Part shown: in pieces, positions 25,912 through 34,546 of the stretch | How positions within the stretch are numbered: position 1 is the stretch's first letter | Layout: the number at the start of each line of letters is the position of its first letter | Assembly: GCF_000092065.1 (NCBI RefSeq) | Contig: NC_009362.1 | Span: forward strand, 62,001 to 126,000 | Source of the DNA: Ostreococcus lucimarinus CCE9901 | Taxonomy: Eukaryota; Chlorophyta; Mamiellophyceae; Mamiellales; Bathycoccaceae | Direction: 5' to 3' | Length of the DNA stretch: 64,000 nt | Translations under genes and position numbers: made by a program | Notes under the pieces: model-generated | The model's database searches: none | Seen by the model: only the letters and a program-made list of their open reading frames with translations | What the model was told of the DNA's origin: nothing

Positions 25912-26709
25912 ATGCGTCGTCGCGCGGGCGTGAGCGCGATTAAGCACGCGAACGAGCTCGACGACAAATTTCGTCGTTTGGGCGTCGAGCGCGCGCGATT
26001 CCGCGAGGAAGAGACGCAAAAACAGTTGCAAAAGTTCACCTCGCAACTCGAACGGTTCGCCGCGTCGCACCGCGACGGCATTCGAGCCGACCCCGAGCTC
26101 CGCGCCGCGTTCCACGCCATGTGCGCGTCCGTGGGCGTGGACCCGCTGGCGTCGAGGAAGAGCGCGTGGGGACAGATTTTGGGCTTGGGCGACTTTTACG
26201 TCGAGCTCGCGGTGGGCGTCGCCGACTGTTGTTTGGCCTCGCGCGCGCACGACGGCGGATTGTGCGAATTGAGCGCCCTCGTCGATCGCGTGAATCGTCG
26301 ACGGTCGAGCGCGGTGGGACAGGTGAGCGCGGACGACGTCGAACGCGCCATCGGCGCGCTCGCGACGCTCGGCGGCGGTTGGCGCGTGGAATCGACGGGG
26401 ACGGCGTCGAAATCAAACGGTGACTCGGCGCGACGCCCAAACGGCGCGGTTAAGATGGTTCGGAGCGTGCCCATGGAGCTTAGCGATGACGTCAACGCCG
26501 CGCTCGCGTTTGCGAAGGACACGCCCGAGGGACGCGCGACGACGGCGGAGCTCGAGGAATCGCTCGCGTGGTCGCGCGCTCGCGCCGAGGACGCGCTCGA
26601 AGCCGCCGTGAAGCTCGGCGTCGCGCTCGTGGACGATCAGAACAACGATCCAGGTCACGCGCGTTTATACTGGTTTCCAGCGTTCCGCGCGGATTTGTAC
26701 GCGGGATGA
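25912..26709 (+). CDS. SNF8: ESCRT-II subunit SNF8/VPS22 (EAP30)
   Basis: The 265-aa protein contributes to ESCRT-II, which sorts ubiquitinated cargo into multivesicular bodies. The N-terminus MRRRAGVSAIKHA resembles MHRRGVGAGAIAKK of animals, and the coiled segment FTSQLERFAASHRDGIRADP, MCASVGVDPLASRKSAWGQI, LGLGDFYVELAVGVADCCLA and the winged-helix part MVRSVPMELSDDVNAALAFA up to LYWFPAFRADLY all follow the family. The start at 25912 is set by that N-terminus; 138 bp of open frame upstream have no homology. Length is as usual for the family (about 250-260 aa). Confidence 0.93.
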   Translation: MRRRAGVSAIKHANELDDKFRRLGVERARFREEETQKQLQKFTSQLERFAASHRDGIRADPELRAAFHAMCASVGVDPLASRKSAWGQILGLGDFYVELAVGVADCCLASRAHDGGLCELSALVDRVNRRRSSAVGQVSADDVERAIGALATLGGGWRVESTGTASKSNGDSARRPNGAVKMVRSVPMELSDDVNAALAFAKDTPEGRATTAELEESLAWSRARAEDALEAAVKLGVALVDDQNNDPGHARLYWFPAFRADLYAG

Positions 26710-26805
26710 TGATCCGTCGCGAGCCGTCGCGTCGATTCGTCGCGTTGACCGACGTCGCGTTGACCGCACGCGCACAGCCATTTCTCGACGCTTCGGTCGG
26801 TCGGC

Positions 26806-27888
26806 ATGGGCGACCCGCCGCCGCGAACGGGTCCTTCGGCAAAGTCACAGCGACGCTTGTCCGATGATTTTCGAGGCGGCGCGCACGCGTTTCGCCGTAG
26901 AGTTCAAGAGGTCTACGGCGACGACGAACCGGCGCTCAACGAGTGGCACGACTTGTGCGGGAGATTGGTGGACAACGGTTTGCTCCCCACGCGGTTGTGC
27001 GAGCTGAGCCTCACGGAGAGCTCATCTCGCGACGTAGAGCTGCGCGCGTTGATTGGCATGCAAATCGTCGGGCGGTACGTGTTGGAGGAAATGTTTACAA
27101 ACAAACTCGTGGCGACTACCGGAGAGGCTCAACGATTCTTCTCGGACATCGCGAGCGCGCAGACGTTCACGGATCTGTGCCCGAAGTTGTTTCCGTATCG
27201 CGATCCGAACTCGGCCAAGCGGCGAGGGGCGTGGACGCAAGAGAAGGAACGCGCGAACGCGGCGAGCACGATCATAGCGGCGGCGGCGTACGACGTGAGT
27301 CGACTGCGCGGCGGCGAATCGGCGTTGAAGCAGCTCGCAAAGTTTCTTTGTTTTAGCGCGCTGGCGCAGCGTCGAATGACAGCGCAACAGATCGCGAACC
27401 CAAAAGGCTTACTCTTAGAGCTCAACGGTGAAACGATCACCGAGCGCGTGCCGGGAACGGCGGATCACGAACCCGTGTTCGCCGCCGAAGCAATCTGGCC
27501 GGCGAAGACGAGCGGCGAGCCCAAGTTCCAAAGGCAAGCCTTGGGAAAGTCGAAAAAAGCCGCCGAGGCACAGGCCTCGCTGCTGTTGCTCACCGATTAC
27601 GGTCACATCATCAAATCCGTCGACGCCGGCGACGAGGACGAAAGCGCGCGCGCGGAAAAAAAGCGCGCGCGTTTAGAAAACGCCTTCGGCGAAGCCAAAA
27701 CCTTCGGCGCTCACCTCGTGTCTTGCGAAAACGTCCGTGGCTCGGGTCAGCCGCCTCTATTCGTCGCGATGATGCGACTCGCCTCCCACGCATGCACGTT
27801 AGAGTTCGTCGCCGAGGCCGACACCAAAAAACAAGCCGTGCGCGCGGCGTCGCAACAACTCTTAGCCGCCATCGGCAAGTACGCGTGA
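26806..27888 (+). CDS. RNase III-fold / double-stranded RNA-binding-like protein, probably non-catalytic
   Basis: The 360-aa protein has an N-terminal alpha-helical region with an RNase III-like stretch (VELRALIGMQIVGRYVLEEM; AQTFTDLCPKLFPYRDPN) but no recognisable catalytic signature ('ERLEFLGDA..' type). Two dsRBD-like segments follow: FAAEAIWPAKTSGEPKFQRQ with ALGKSKKAAEAQASLLLL, and a second ending TKKQAVRAASQQLLAAIG. A degenerate RNase III fold plus dsRBD is the architecture of mitoribosomal protein mL44, and similar proteins process plastid RNAs. I cannot choose. The N-terminus (MGDPPPRTGPSAKSQRRLSD) is not a clear presequence. It is convergent with RPC9. Confidence 0.5.
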   Translation: MGDPPPRTGPSAKSQRRLSDDFRGGAHAFRRRVQEVYGDDEPALNEWHDLCGRLVDNGLLPTRLCELSLTESSSRDVELRALIGMQIVGRYVLEEMFTNKLVATTGEAQRFFSDIASAQTFTDLCPKLFPYRDPNSAKRRGAWTQEKERANAASTIIAAAAYDVSRLRGGESALKQLAKFLCFSALAQRRMTAQQIANPKGLLLELNGETITERVPGTADHEPVFAAEAIWPAKTSGEPKFQRQALGKSKKAAEAQASLLLLTDYGHIIKSVDAGDEDESARAEKKRARLENAFGEAKTFGAHLVSCENVRGSGQPPLFVAMMRLASHACTLEFVAEADTKKQAVRAASQQLLAAIGKYA

Positions 27889-27974
27889 GTCGACGCCTTC
27901 CCGCGTTCGCCCCTCCGCGCGCGCCGACGACCGCCTCTCGGCCTCGTTCGTTCGCTCGCCTCTCGGCCTCGTTT

Positions 27975-28340
27975 TCACAGATACTTCTCGCACAAGTGCA
28001 ACAAATCGTCCACCTCGTCCTCCGTCAGCCTCCGCGCGCACTTCTCCACCACCGCGTGCACCGTCACCCGCTCCGTCGGTTTCAGATTGATCAGCTGCAC
28101 CACCTCCGCCTGCGTCAGCTCGATCGCCGCGATGTGTTCGATGAACAATCGCACGTTCTCGCGGTCCTGCGCCCCCGCCGGCGCCGCGCGCAGCGCGTCG
28201 TAGCACTCCATCTCCGTCGGGAACGGGTCGTGCGGCTGCGGGTACGTCGCCAGCCGTCCCGGCTCCCCCGCGCGCTCGCGCAGCAGGTCCAGGACCTCGA
28301 CGTTCGTCAGCAGGCCCTCGGCGACGCCGAGCACGCGCAT
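27975..28340 (-). CDS. RPC9: RNA polymerase III subunit RPC9 (CRCP/RPC17)
   Basis: The 121-aa protein is the RPB4-like half of the Pol III stalk, partner of RPC8, acting in initiation of tRNA and 5S genes. It opens MRVLGVAEGLLTNVEVLDLL, like 'ALLSNYEVFQLL' of the family, has a central helical RPB4-type domain (VRLFIEHIAAIELTQAEVVQ, LINLKPTERVTVHAVVEKC) and ends RRLTEDEVDDLLHLCEKYL. Family length (about 120-150 aa) agrees. It diverges from the DEAD-box helicase gene with 162 bp between starts. Confidence 0.88.
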   Translation of the reverse strand: MRVLGVAEGLLTNVEVLDLLRERAGEPGRLATYPQPHDPFPTEMECYDALRAAPAGAQDRENVRLFIEHIAAIELTQAEVVQLINLKPTERVTVHAVVEKCARRLTEDEVDDLLHLCEKYL

Positions 28341-28502
28341 GTCGGCGCGTCAGCGTCGCTCGCGCGCCGAAATGACGCCGGCGGTCGGGACATCCGGCGG
28401 CGCGACATTCGCGCGCGCGCGACGCGTCGCCGACGCGCCCTCGGCTCGGCGCGCGCGCGACGCGACGCGACGCGCACGAGCGCGTCGATATTCGCGCGCG
28501 CG

Positions 28503-30602
28503 ATGGCGAGCGACGACGACGTCGATCCGCTGGACGCGTTCATGGCGACGCTCGACGTGCCGGCGAGCGGGACGCGCGACGACGCGCGCGCGACGACGAC
28601 GCGCGACGACGACGACGACGACGACGCGTTCGGACTGTCGATGGCGATGCTGGGCGCGCGCGCGGCGACGCGGCGCGCGACGGACGCGGACGCGGACGAG
28701 GAGGAGGAGGACGACGCGCGGGCGACGACGGCGAGCGACGACGACGACGACGCGGGCGACGCGCGAGGACGACGCGGACGACGAGACAGCCTGCGCGAGG
28801 TCGATCACGCGCGCGAGGAGTACGAAAAGTTTGAGCGCGTGACGTACGTCGCGCCGAAGGAGCTCGCGGACGTGGACGTCGGCGCGGCGCGGGCGGCGGC
28901 GGACGCGCGCGCGAGCGGCGGCGCGGAGGACGTCGCGCCGATCTCGCGGTTCGGTCAAGGCGGCGCGTTGGACGTCGATTGCCTGCGGGCGCTGCGGCGG
29001 ATGGGATACGAATCGCCGACCGCGGTTCAGGCGCAGTGCTTGCCGGTGATCTGGAGCGGGCACGATGCGTTGGTGATGGCGAAGACGGGGTCGGGGAAGA
29101 CGCTGGCGTTTTTGCTGCCGGCGTACGCGCAAATTTCCAGGCAAAGGCCGTTGACGAAGCGCGAGGGCCCGATCGCGCTCGTGCTCGCGCCCACGCGCGA
29201 ACTCGCGTCGCAGATCGCGAACGAGGCGCACAAGTTTACGAAATTTGGCGTATCGGGGGCGCGATGTTGCGCAATCTTCGGCGGCGTCTCCAAGCGCGAC
29301 CAATTCAAAAAGCTTCGCGCGGGAGCGGAGATCGTCGTCGCGACGCCCGGGCGTTTGGTGGACGTGCTGTGCATGAAGAATTCGACAAATTTACGTCGCG
29401 TCACGTACTTGGCGCTGGACGAAGCCGACCGAATGCTTGACATGGGTTTCGAAAAAATCGTACGCTCGATTTGTCAGGCGGTTCGTCCCGACAGGCAGTG
29501 CGTGATGTTTAGCGCCACGATGCCCGCGGCCATGCAGCGATTGGCTCGCGACGTTCTCGCGCGAGACGCTGTCACTGTCTCCATCGGTAACGTCGGAGGC
29601 GCGAATGAGGACGTGCGACAAGTCGTGTACGTCTTCGAAGACGACGCTCGCCGCGCGGCTTGGTTGTTTGAAAATCTCGGCGACGCCGTCGACGAAGGAC
29701 AAGCCATCGTCTTCGTCAATCACAAGTCGTCCGTGGAAGAGCTCGTGAACGAGCTCGCGACGCGCGGAATAAAAGCCGTCGCCTTGCACGGCGACTTGGA
29801 TCAAGCGCAAAGACAATTCGCGATGAAGGCTTTTAAGAGTGAGCACGCGCACGTGCTCGTGGCGACGGATGTCGCCGCTCGCGGACTCGACGTTGAGGCG
29901 ATTAAAACCGTCGTAAACTTCCACCCCGCGCGCGATATGTCGACGCACGTGCATAGAATCGGTCGCACCGGTCGCGCAGGTGCGCTCGATGGCCGTGCGT
30001 ACACCTTGTTCACCGCGCGTGATTCTGCAAAGTTCGCGCAGCAGTTGGAACAAAATTTGGAAGCCGCGGGCCAACCGGTGCCGCTCGATTTGAAGGCGCT
30101 CGCGCGCGGCACGTACAACAAACGCCCTAGAAGTGATCACGGCGGCGACGCACCTCGGCACGGCAAGGTCGGCGGTAGGGGACTTGGTTTCACATCGCAC
30201 CATCGGCCGAGCGCAGGCGGCGGCGCGTTCGGCGGTGGCCGCGGCGGCGCGGCGAGACCCGCGCCGAGCGCCGACTTTACCGCGGTACCGCCGCCATCAC
30301 AAACGCAGCAACCACAAGCGCCGAACGCCGCTGCGATCATCGCTCAGGCGCGCGCGAAAGCCGAGGCCATCGCGAAGCAGCTACAGGCGCCCGCGATGGT
30401 ATCCGTGCCGAACGCCGCTGCGATCATCGCTCAGGCGCGCGCGAAAGCCGAGGCCATCGCGAAGCAGCTACAGGCGCCCGCGATGGTATCCGTGCCTCCA
30501 CCGCCGCCGCCGGCGCCCGTCGGACCCGCTGCTGCTGCGGCGGCGGCGGCCGCCGCCATCGCGGCGCGCCTCGCGGCGCAAGCGCCTCCACCGAATCCGT
30601 GA
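28503..30602 (+). CDS. DEAD-box RNA helicase, DDX42/RH24-like
   Basis: The 699-aa ATP-dependent RNA helicase has an acidic N-terminus (DPLDAFMATLDVPAS; Asp-rich runs) and the full motif series: Q motif (ESPTAVQAQCLPVI), I (AKTGSGKT), Ia (PTRELA), Ib (TPGRL), II (DEAD), III (SAT), IV (IVFVNHKS), V (ATDVAARGLD) and VI (HRIGRTGRAG). Upstream of the Q motif, ISRFGQGGALD is the usual aromatic helix. DDX42/RH24 affinity is suggested by the N-terminal 'DPLDAFMA' block and C-terminal RGLGFTSHH. The Ala/Pro/Gln-rich C-terminus contains a perfect 29-residue tandem duplication. The start at 28503 is chosen because the upstream frame overlaps the divergent RPC9 gene. Confidence 0.9.
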   Translation: MASDDDVDPLDAFMATLDVPASGTRDDARATTTRDDDDDDDAFGLSMAMLGARAATRRATDADADEEEEDDARATTASDDDDDAGDARGRRGRRDSLREVDHAREEYEKFERVTYVAPKELADVDVGAARAAADARASGGAEDVAPISRFGQGGALDVDCLRALRRMGYESPTAVQAQCLPVIWSGHDALVMAKTGSGKTLAFLLPAYAQISRQRPLTKREGPIALVLAPTRELASQIANEAHKFTKFGVSGARCCAIFGGVSKRDQFKKLRAGAEIVVATPGRLVDVLCMKNSTNLRRVTYLALDEADRMLDMGFEKIVRSICQAVRPDRQCVMFSATMPAAMQRLARDVLARDAVTVSIGNVGGANEDVRQVVYVFEDDARRAAWLFENLGDAVDEGQAIVFVNHKSSVEELVNELATRGIKAVALHGDLDQAQRQFAMKAFKSEHAHVLVATDVAARGLDVEAIKTVVNFHPARDMSTHVHRIGRTGRAGALDGRAYTLFTARDSAKFAQQLEQNLEAAGQPVPLDLKALARGTYNKRPRSDHGGDAPRHGKVGGRGLGFTSHHRPSAGGGAFGGGRGGAARPAPSADFTAVPPPSQTQQPQAPNAAAIIAQARAKAEAIAKQLQAPAMVSVPNAAAIIAQARAKAEAIAKQLQAPAMVSVPPPPPPAPVGPAAAAAAAAAAIAARLAAQAPPPNP
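30321..30494 (+). repeat. Perfect 87-bp tandem duplication in helicase C-terminus
   Basis: Two identical 87-bp units (30321-30407 and 30408-30494) each encode 29 residues, from PNAAAIIAQARAKAEAIAKQ to MVSV. I see no nucleotide differences between them, so the duplication is recent or kept homogeneous. Confidence 0.95.
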
Positions 30603-30644
30603 ATGTACAGTAGTAGCTAACGTTAGAATACAAGTCCTAGATAT

Positions 30645-31307
30645 CTAGTCTCGAAACATCGCAGCGATGCGTTCCTTTCTGTCTTCCTCGGCGCGTTTCT
30701 TCGCCTTGACGTACGCGTCGACGGATCGAAAACGAACGCCGACGTTCGTCGCTTCGATGTGCGTCTTTCCCGGCTCGGTGCCTCTAAAAAAGTGATACTT
30801 GGGATTGGACGACGTCGTCTCTCGTACAATAGCCCCAGTGTGCGAATTCTCGCTCGTATCCACTCGAGAGTACTTGGACAGCAAGCTCTGCAACATCTTG
30901 GCGCGTCGCGCCTCGACGCTCGCCGCCGCGCCCTTGGTACGCTCCACCCTCTCTTGAATCTTCCCCGCGATGACGCGCTCGGATTCGTTTTGCATGGCTA
31001 ATATTTCTCGCATCACGAATTCAGCATCCTTTTCGACGTCGCGAATCTCCGCGCCTTCCACTCGAACGAACGCCGTCTCGCCGTCTTCGTCCTCGTCCTC
31101 GTCGCTCCCCGCGTCCGCCGCCGCGCGCCGTTCCGCCGCGTCGTCGCCCTCGTTCGCGCCATCCCGCGCGTCGCCGCCGTCTGAATCGCGCCGTCCCGCC
31201 GAAAACTCGGACGACGCCTCCGACGTTTCGCGCTCGCGAGACAACCAACCGCGCACCGTCGCCGTCGCCGCGTCGATCGCGTCGTCGTCGCCCCGTTCGT
31301 TGTCCAT
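30645..31307 (-). CDS. Conserved-looking hypothetical protein, acidic N-terminus and coiled coil
   Basis: The 220-aa protein from MDNERGDDD has an acidic Ala/Asp/Ser-rich first half (SDEDEDEDGETAFVRVEGAE), then a predicted helical region (EFVMREILAMQNESERVIAG, KIQERVERTKGAAASVEARR, KMLQSLLSKYSRV). The C-terminus is ordered (NPKYHFFRGTEPGKTHIEAT, FRSVDAYVKAKKRAEEDRKE). The second half looks like a real domain with normal residue composition, but I do not recognise it. It is convergent with the helicase (42 bp). Its promoter side holds the 125-bp tandem repeat shared with the divergent gene at 31864. Confidence 0.7.
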   Translation of the reverse strand: MDNERGDDDAIDAATATVRGWLSRERETSEASSEFSAGRRDSDGGDARDGANEGDDAAERRAAADAGSDEDEDEDGETAFVRVEGAEIRDVEKDAEFVMREILAMQNESERVIAGKIQERVERTKGAAASVEARRAKMLQSLLSKYSRVDTSENSHTGAIVRETTSSNPKYHFFRGTEPGKTHIEATNVGVRFRSVDAYVKAKKRAEEDRKERIAAMFRD

Positions 31308-31863
31308 CGCCTCGCGCGCGCTCGACCCGTCGTCGCCGTCGAGCGCGCGCCTCCGAGACGTCGTCGCGAATCGCCGTCGATCCGCGTCCTCGCGCGCGCG
31401 TCGTCGTCGCGCGCGTCGTCGCGCGTCGCGCGCGCCGTCTCGGAGGCGCGTCGAGGCGTGCCGCGGCCGTTGGCGCTGTCGTGTAATGATGGGTATATAT
31501 ACACGCACAGTACATGACTTGGTGTCGTATACAGTACACACACGAGACGATCAGTGCGCGATCGTCGTCGCGTCGGTTCGCGGTGCCGCGGCCGTTGGCG
31601 CTGTCGTGTAATGATGGGTATATATACATGCACAGTACATGACTTGGTGTCGTATACAGTATACACACGAGACCATCAGTGCGCGATCGTCGTCGCGTCG
31701 GTTCGCGCCGTCGATCGCCGCGGCGCCGCATCTCGACGCGCGCGCGCCGCGACGATCGATCGTCGGCGCGCGCGCGCGCTCGCATCGCGCGCGCGCGTCG
31801 CATCGCTCGCGCGTCGACGCCTCCGCGGCCGCGACGACGCGACGACGCGACGACGACGACGCG
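31308..31863. promoter_or_regulatory. Divergent promoter region containing a duplicated TATA-bearing unit
   Basis: This 556-bp region between two divergent unknown genes holds no coding frame with homology. Its central part is the 125-bp tandem repeat. Each copy carries a palindromic GTATATATAC (31493-31502 and 31618-31627), one of very few TATA-like elements in this GC-rich window, followed by a run of less GC-rich sequence (ACATGACTTGGTGTCGTATA). One TATA copy is 186 bp from the minus-strand ATG and the other 237 bp from the plus-strand ATG. Confidence 0.55.
31458..31707. repeat. 125-bp direct tandem repeat, two copies
   Basis: Copy 1 (31458-31582) and copy 2 (31583-31707) differ at only three positions in my reading: a C/T after TATATACA, a C/T in ACAGTA(C/T)ACACACGA, and a G/C in CGAGAC(G/C)ATCAG. 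No further copy occurs elsewhere in the window. Confidence 0.93.
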
Positions 31864-33402
31864 ATGACGGTTGACGTCGACGTCACGACGGCGCGCGCGA
31901 CGCGCGACGCGTGCGACCCGCGACGGCGGCGGTGGGGCGCGGCGCCGGCGATCGGGCGCGCCGTCGTGACGACGCCGGCCGACGGCGCGCACGACGACGA
32001 TCGACGGGCGTTTCGGAACGGGGCGAGCGCGGTGGAGGATCCGGGGGAGTGCGAGCGCGCGGCGTCGACGCTCTGGGGATCGTCGTCGTGGTTCTCGGGA
32101 GACGTGGACGCGAGCGCGCGCGAGGCGAACGCGGCGAGCGTGGGATACGGCGAGAGGGAGGCGGACGGCGGGGCGGGGGGCGCGCCGGGAGGGGCGACGT
32201 GTCAGAATAGATTTATCGAGGGACGAGGCGCGCGGGATCCGTTCGCGCCGGCGAGCGGCGCGGGGACGAGGTTGGACGAATCGCGGGGGGGGAGGGAAAG
32301 CGACGGCGACGGGTGGAAAATCACGCGATGGGACACGACGATGGTGCCCGCGGGCGAGGGACGCGGCGTGGACGCGGTGGGGAGGAAGCCGGGGTATCGC
32401 GCGTTCGCGGGCGGCGAGGCGAGACGGTTGGCCGAGCGCCCGACGGGGGCGACGTTTGAGTTCGACAGCGCGCGTCAGTGTTGGTTGTTGATTCGAGATG
32501 GGGAGTCGAGGGAGCTGGAGCGGCCGTCCCGCGCGATGGACTCGCCGTCGGCGGTGTCTTCGGGCGACGACGAGTGCTCGACGGACGCCATGGACGCGAC
32601 GACGGTGGACGTCGACGCGTTCGCGGAGGGCGGCGATAACGAAGCCTTCGACGTCGACGACGACGACGAAGGTCGCGAGATGCGCGAAAAGACTCGAGAG
32701 GAGCGCATCAGGCGGTATCAACCCTCGTACGACGAGTGCGCCGCGCGTTTCGTCGACCGCGAGCGCGAACGCCGAGATCGATTCGAGGCGTCGCGCAGGA
32801 CGCTCGCCGAACGGAGAGCTGCGCCGCGAACGACGCCGACGAAGCGTCGTTCGGAAGATGTCGGAGTTGACGCGTCGCAGCAATCGACGTGGATTCCGCT
32901 GACGTGCGACTGCGGCGTCAAGGTGTGGATCGAAGCGTCGCCGACGATCGATCCGAGCGCGCAACTCGCGTCCTGGGTCAACGGCGACGTTCCGTGGCCC
33001 GTCGTCCGCACGCTCGACCTCGGGCGCGACCGCGCGTCTCGAGGAATTCCGCGAAACGCGCCCGGGCCGGTGTGCGTGGACGCCGCCGCGCTCGCGGCGG
33101 TCGAAGCCGAGCTGCGCCGCCGTCACGACGAAAACGTCGAGCACGCCGCGCGATCGAAACGACCGAACGCTCGAGCCGTCGATCCAACCGATCCCGACGC
33201 CGTCAAGCACGCCAGCATCATCGACACCCTCGTTCGGGAGACCACCAAGTCCTCACCGAACGACGTCGACGCTTCTTTATCCATCCACGAGCAGCGCGCT
33301 TTGCGCTCGAAGCTCGAATCGACGATTCGCGAAAAGCACGCCGCGTTGGCCGAGTGCGAGCGCCTTCGCGAGTTACTCCGCAGCGCCGGCGTCGAGCCCT
33401 GA
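31864..33402 (+). CDS. Hypothetical protein, acidic with C-terminal coiled coil
   Basis: The 512-aa protein from MTVDVDVTT contains low-complexity acidic tracts (DAFAEGGDNEAFDVDDDDEG), a middle segment WKITRWDTTMVPAGEGRGVD, a Cys-containing block (STWIPLTCDCGVKVWIEASP) and helical, charged C-terminal regions (SLSIHEQRALRSKLESTIRE, KHAALAECERLRELLRSAG). No family was recognised. Codon use is like that of the neighbours, and the frame is uninterrupted for 1.5 kb. The start is the first ATG after the divergent repeat region; the frame is open upstream, but there it runs through the tandem repeat. Confidence 0.7.
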   Translation: MTVDVDVTTARATRDACDPRRRRWGAAPAIGRAVVTTPADGAHDDDRRAFRNGASAVEDPGECERAASTLWGSSSWFSGDVDASAREANAASVGYGEREADGGAGGAPGGATCQNRFIEGRGARDPFAPASGAGTRLDESRGGRESDGDGWKITRWDTTMVPAGEGRGVDAVGRKPGYRAFAGGEARRLAERPTGATFEFDSARQCWLLIRDGESRELERPSRAMDSPSAVSSGDDECSTDAMDATTVDVDAFAEGGDNEAFDVDDDDEGREMREKTREERIRRYQPSYDECAARFVDRERERRDRFEASRRTLAERRAAPRTTPTKRRSEDVGVDASQQSTWIPLTCDCGVKVWIEASPTIDPSAQLASWVNGDVPWPVVRTLDLGRDRASRGIPRNAPGPVCVDAAALAAVEAELRRRHDENVEHAARSKRPNARAVDPTDPDAVKHASIIDTLVRETTKSSPNDVDASLSIHEQRALRSKLESTIREKHAALAECERLRELLRSAGVEP

Positions 33403-33537
33403 TCGCGCGCTTTCGCGCGATCGTCGTTTACGCGTCGTTTACATTCATTATTACGGTGTCGCATTAGTGCGAGTCGTCGTCGCGCGCCGCTACTCGGCGC
33501 GTCGTCCCGTCCCGTCCCGTCCCGAGAGTTAGTTGAA

Positions 33538-34398
33538 ATGAAAATATCTTTTCCTCACAATCGCCCGCGCGCGACGTCTCCGCGCGCCATCATACGCGCC
33601 CACGCCGCGCGCTCGATCACCCGCCGCGCCTTGGTCGGCTCGTCGTCGCTGTCGTCGCTCCGAATGGCGTGGCGTTCGCACGGCGTGGACAACGACTCGC
33701 TCGTTCGCGCGCTGGAAAAGAATGCGATAATCAAGTCGCCGCGCGTCGCGAACGCGATGCGCGCGGTCGATCGCGGGAACTACGCGCGACACAAGGAAAA
33801 AGAAGAAGCGTACTACGATCACCCGCTGCCGATCGGGTACCACGCGACGATATCCGCGCCGCACATGCACGCGGCGTGCTTGGAACTCTTCGAGCAAGCC
33901 GACGCGACGCGACGAGGCGCGAAAGTGTTGGACGTCGGCTCGGGCTCTGGGTATCTCGCCGCGTGCTTCGCGGAGTTGGTGACGAGCGAGGCGTTTCGAA
34001 ACGGGGAGAAGGATGAAACGGGCGAGGGAATCGTCGTCGGGATCGAGCACATCGAGGAATTGGTGGTCGACAGTCTGAAAAACGTCGAGCGGGACGGTAA
34101 AGGTCGATTGTTGGAGACGAAACGGTTGATGCTTTTCGCGGGAGACGGGCGAAATGGGTACAAACCCGAGGCTCCGTATGACGCAATTCACGTTGGAGCG
34201 TCGACGCCGAGTGTTCCGGATGCGCTTCTTGAGCAACTCGCCGTCGGAGGTCGTCTCGTGATTCCAGTCGGCGATTCGAGCGGGCAGGCGTTGAAGGTGA
34301 TCGATCGACTCGAAGATGGCACCTTTAAGCGGCGAACGGAGATGGGGGTGATTTACGTGCCCTTGACCGATCGCGCGTCGCAGCTCTCTCTTTTCTGA
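33538..34398 (+). CDS. PCMT: Protein-L-isoaspartate O-methyltransferase
   Basis: This SAM-dependent enzyme methylates L-isoaspartyl residues to initiate repair of aged proteins. The 286-aa protein shows the family start MAWRSHGVDNDSLVRALEKN, pre-motif YDHPLPIGYHATISAPHMHA, motif I VLDVGSGSGYLAA, GIEHIEELV, and the C-terminal part YDAIHVGAS...GGRLVIPVG. The core enzyme would begin at the ATG at 33664; the 42 extra residues from the ATG at 33538 are basic and Ser/Arg-rich (RAIIRAHAARSITRRALVGS), like an organelle targeting peptide. Two forms from two starts, as in plant PIMT2, are possible. A short (TCCCG)4 repeat lies just upstream (33505-33524). Confidence 0.92.
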   Translation: MKISFPHNRPRATSPRAIIRAHAARSITRRALVGSSSLSSLRMAWRSHGVDNDSLVRALEKNAIIKSPRVANAMRAVDRGNYARHKEKEEAYYDHPLPIGYHATISAPHMHAACLELFEQADATRRGAKVLDVGSGSGYLAACFAELVTSEAFRNGEKDETGEGIVVGIEHIEELVVDSLKNVERDGKGRLLETKRLMLFAGDGRNGYKPEAPYDAIHVGASTPSVPDALLEQLAVGGRLVIPVGDSSGQALKVIDRLEDGTFKRRTEMGVIYVPLTDRASQLSLF

Positions 34399-34546
34399 CC
34401 GATCGGCGTACCGTTTGATTAGACGCGCGCTTGAGAGTTTTACCCATTACAGCATCGCTCTCGAGAGTTTTGTCCTATGCGGCATCGCTCGCCTAGAAAC
34501 GTTGAAAACGCGATTGATTACATTTCTTCTTCTAAGTACCACAACT

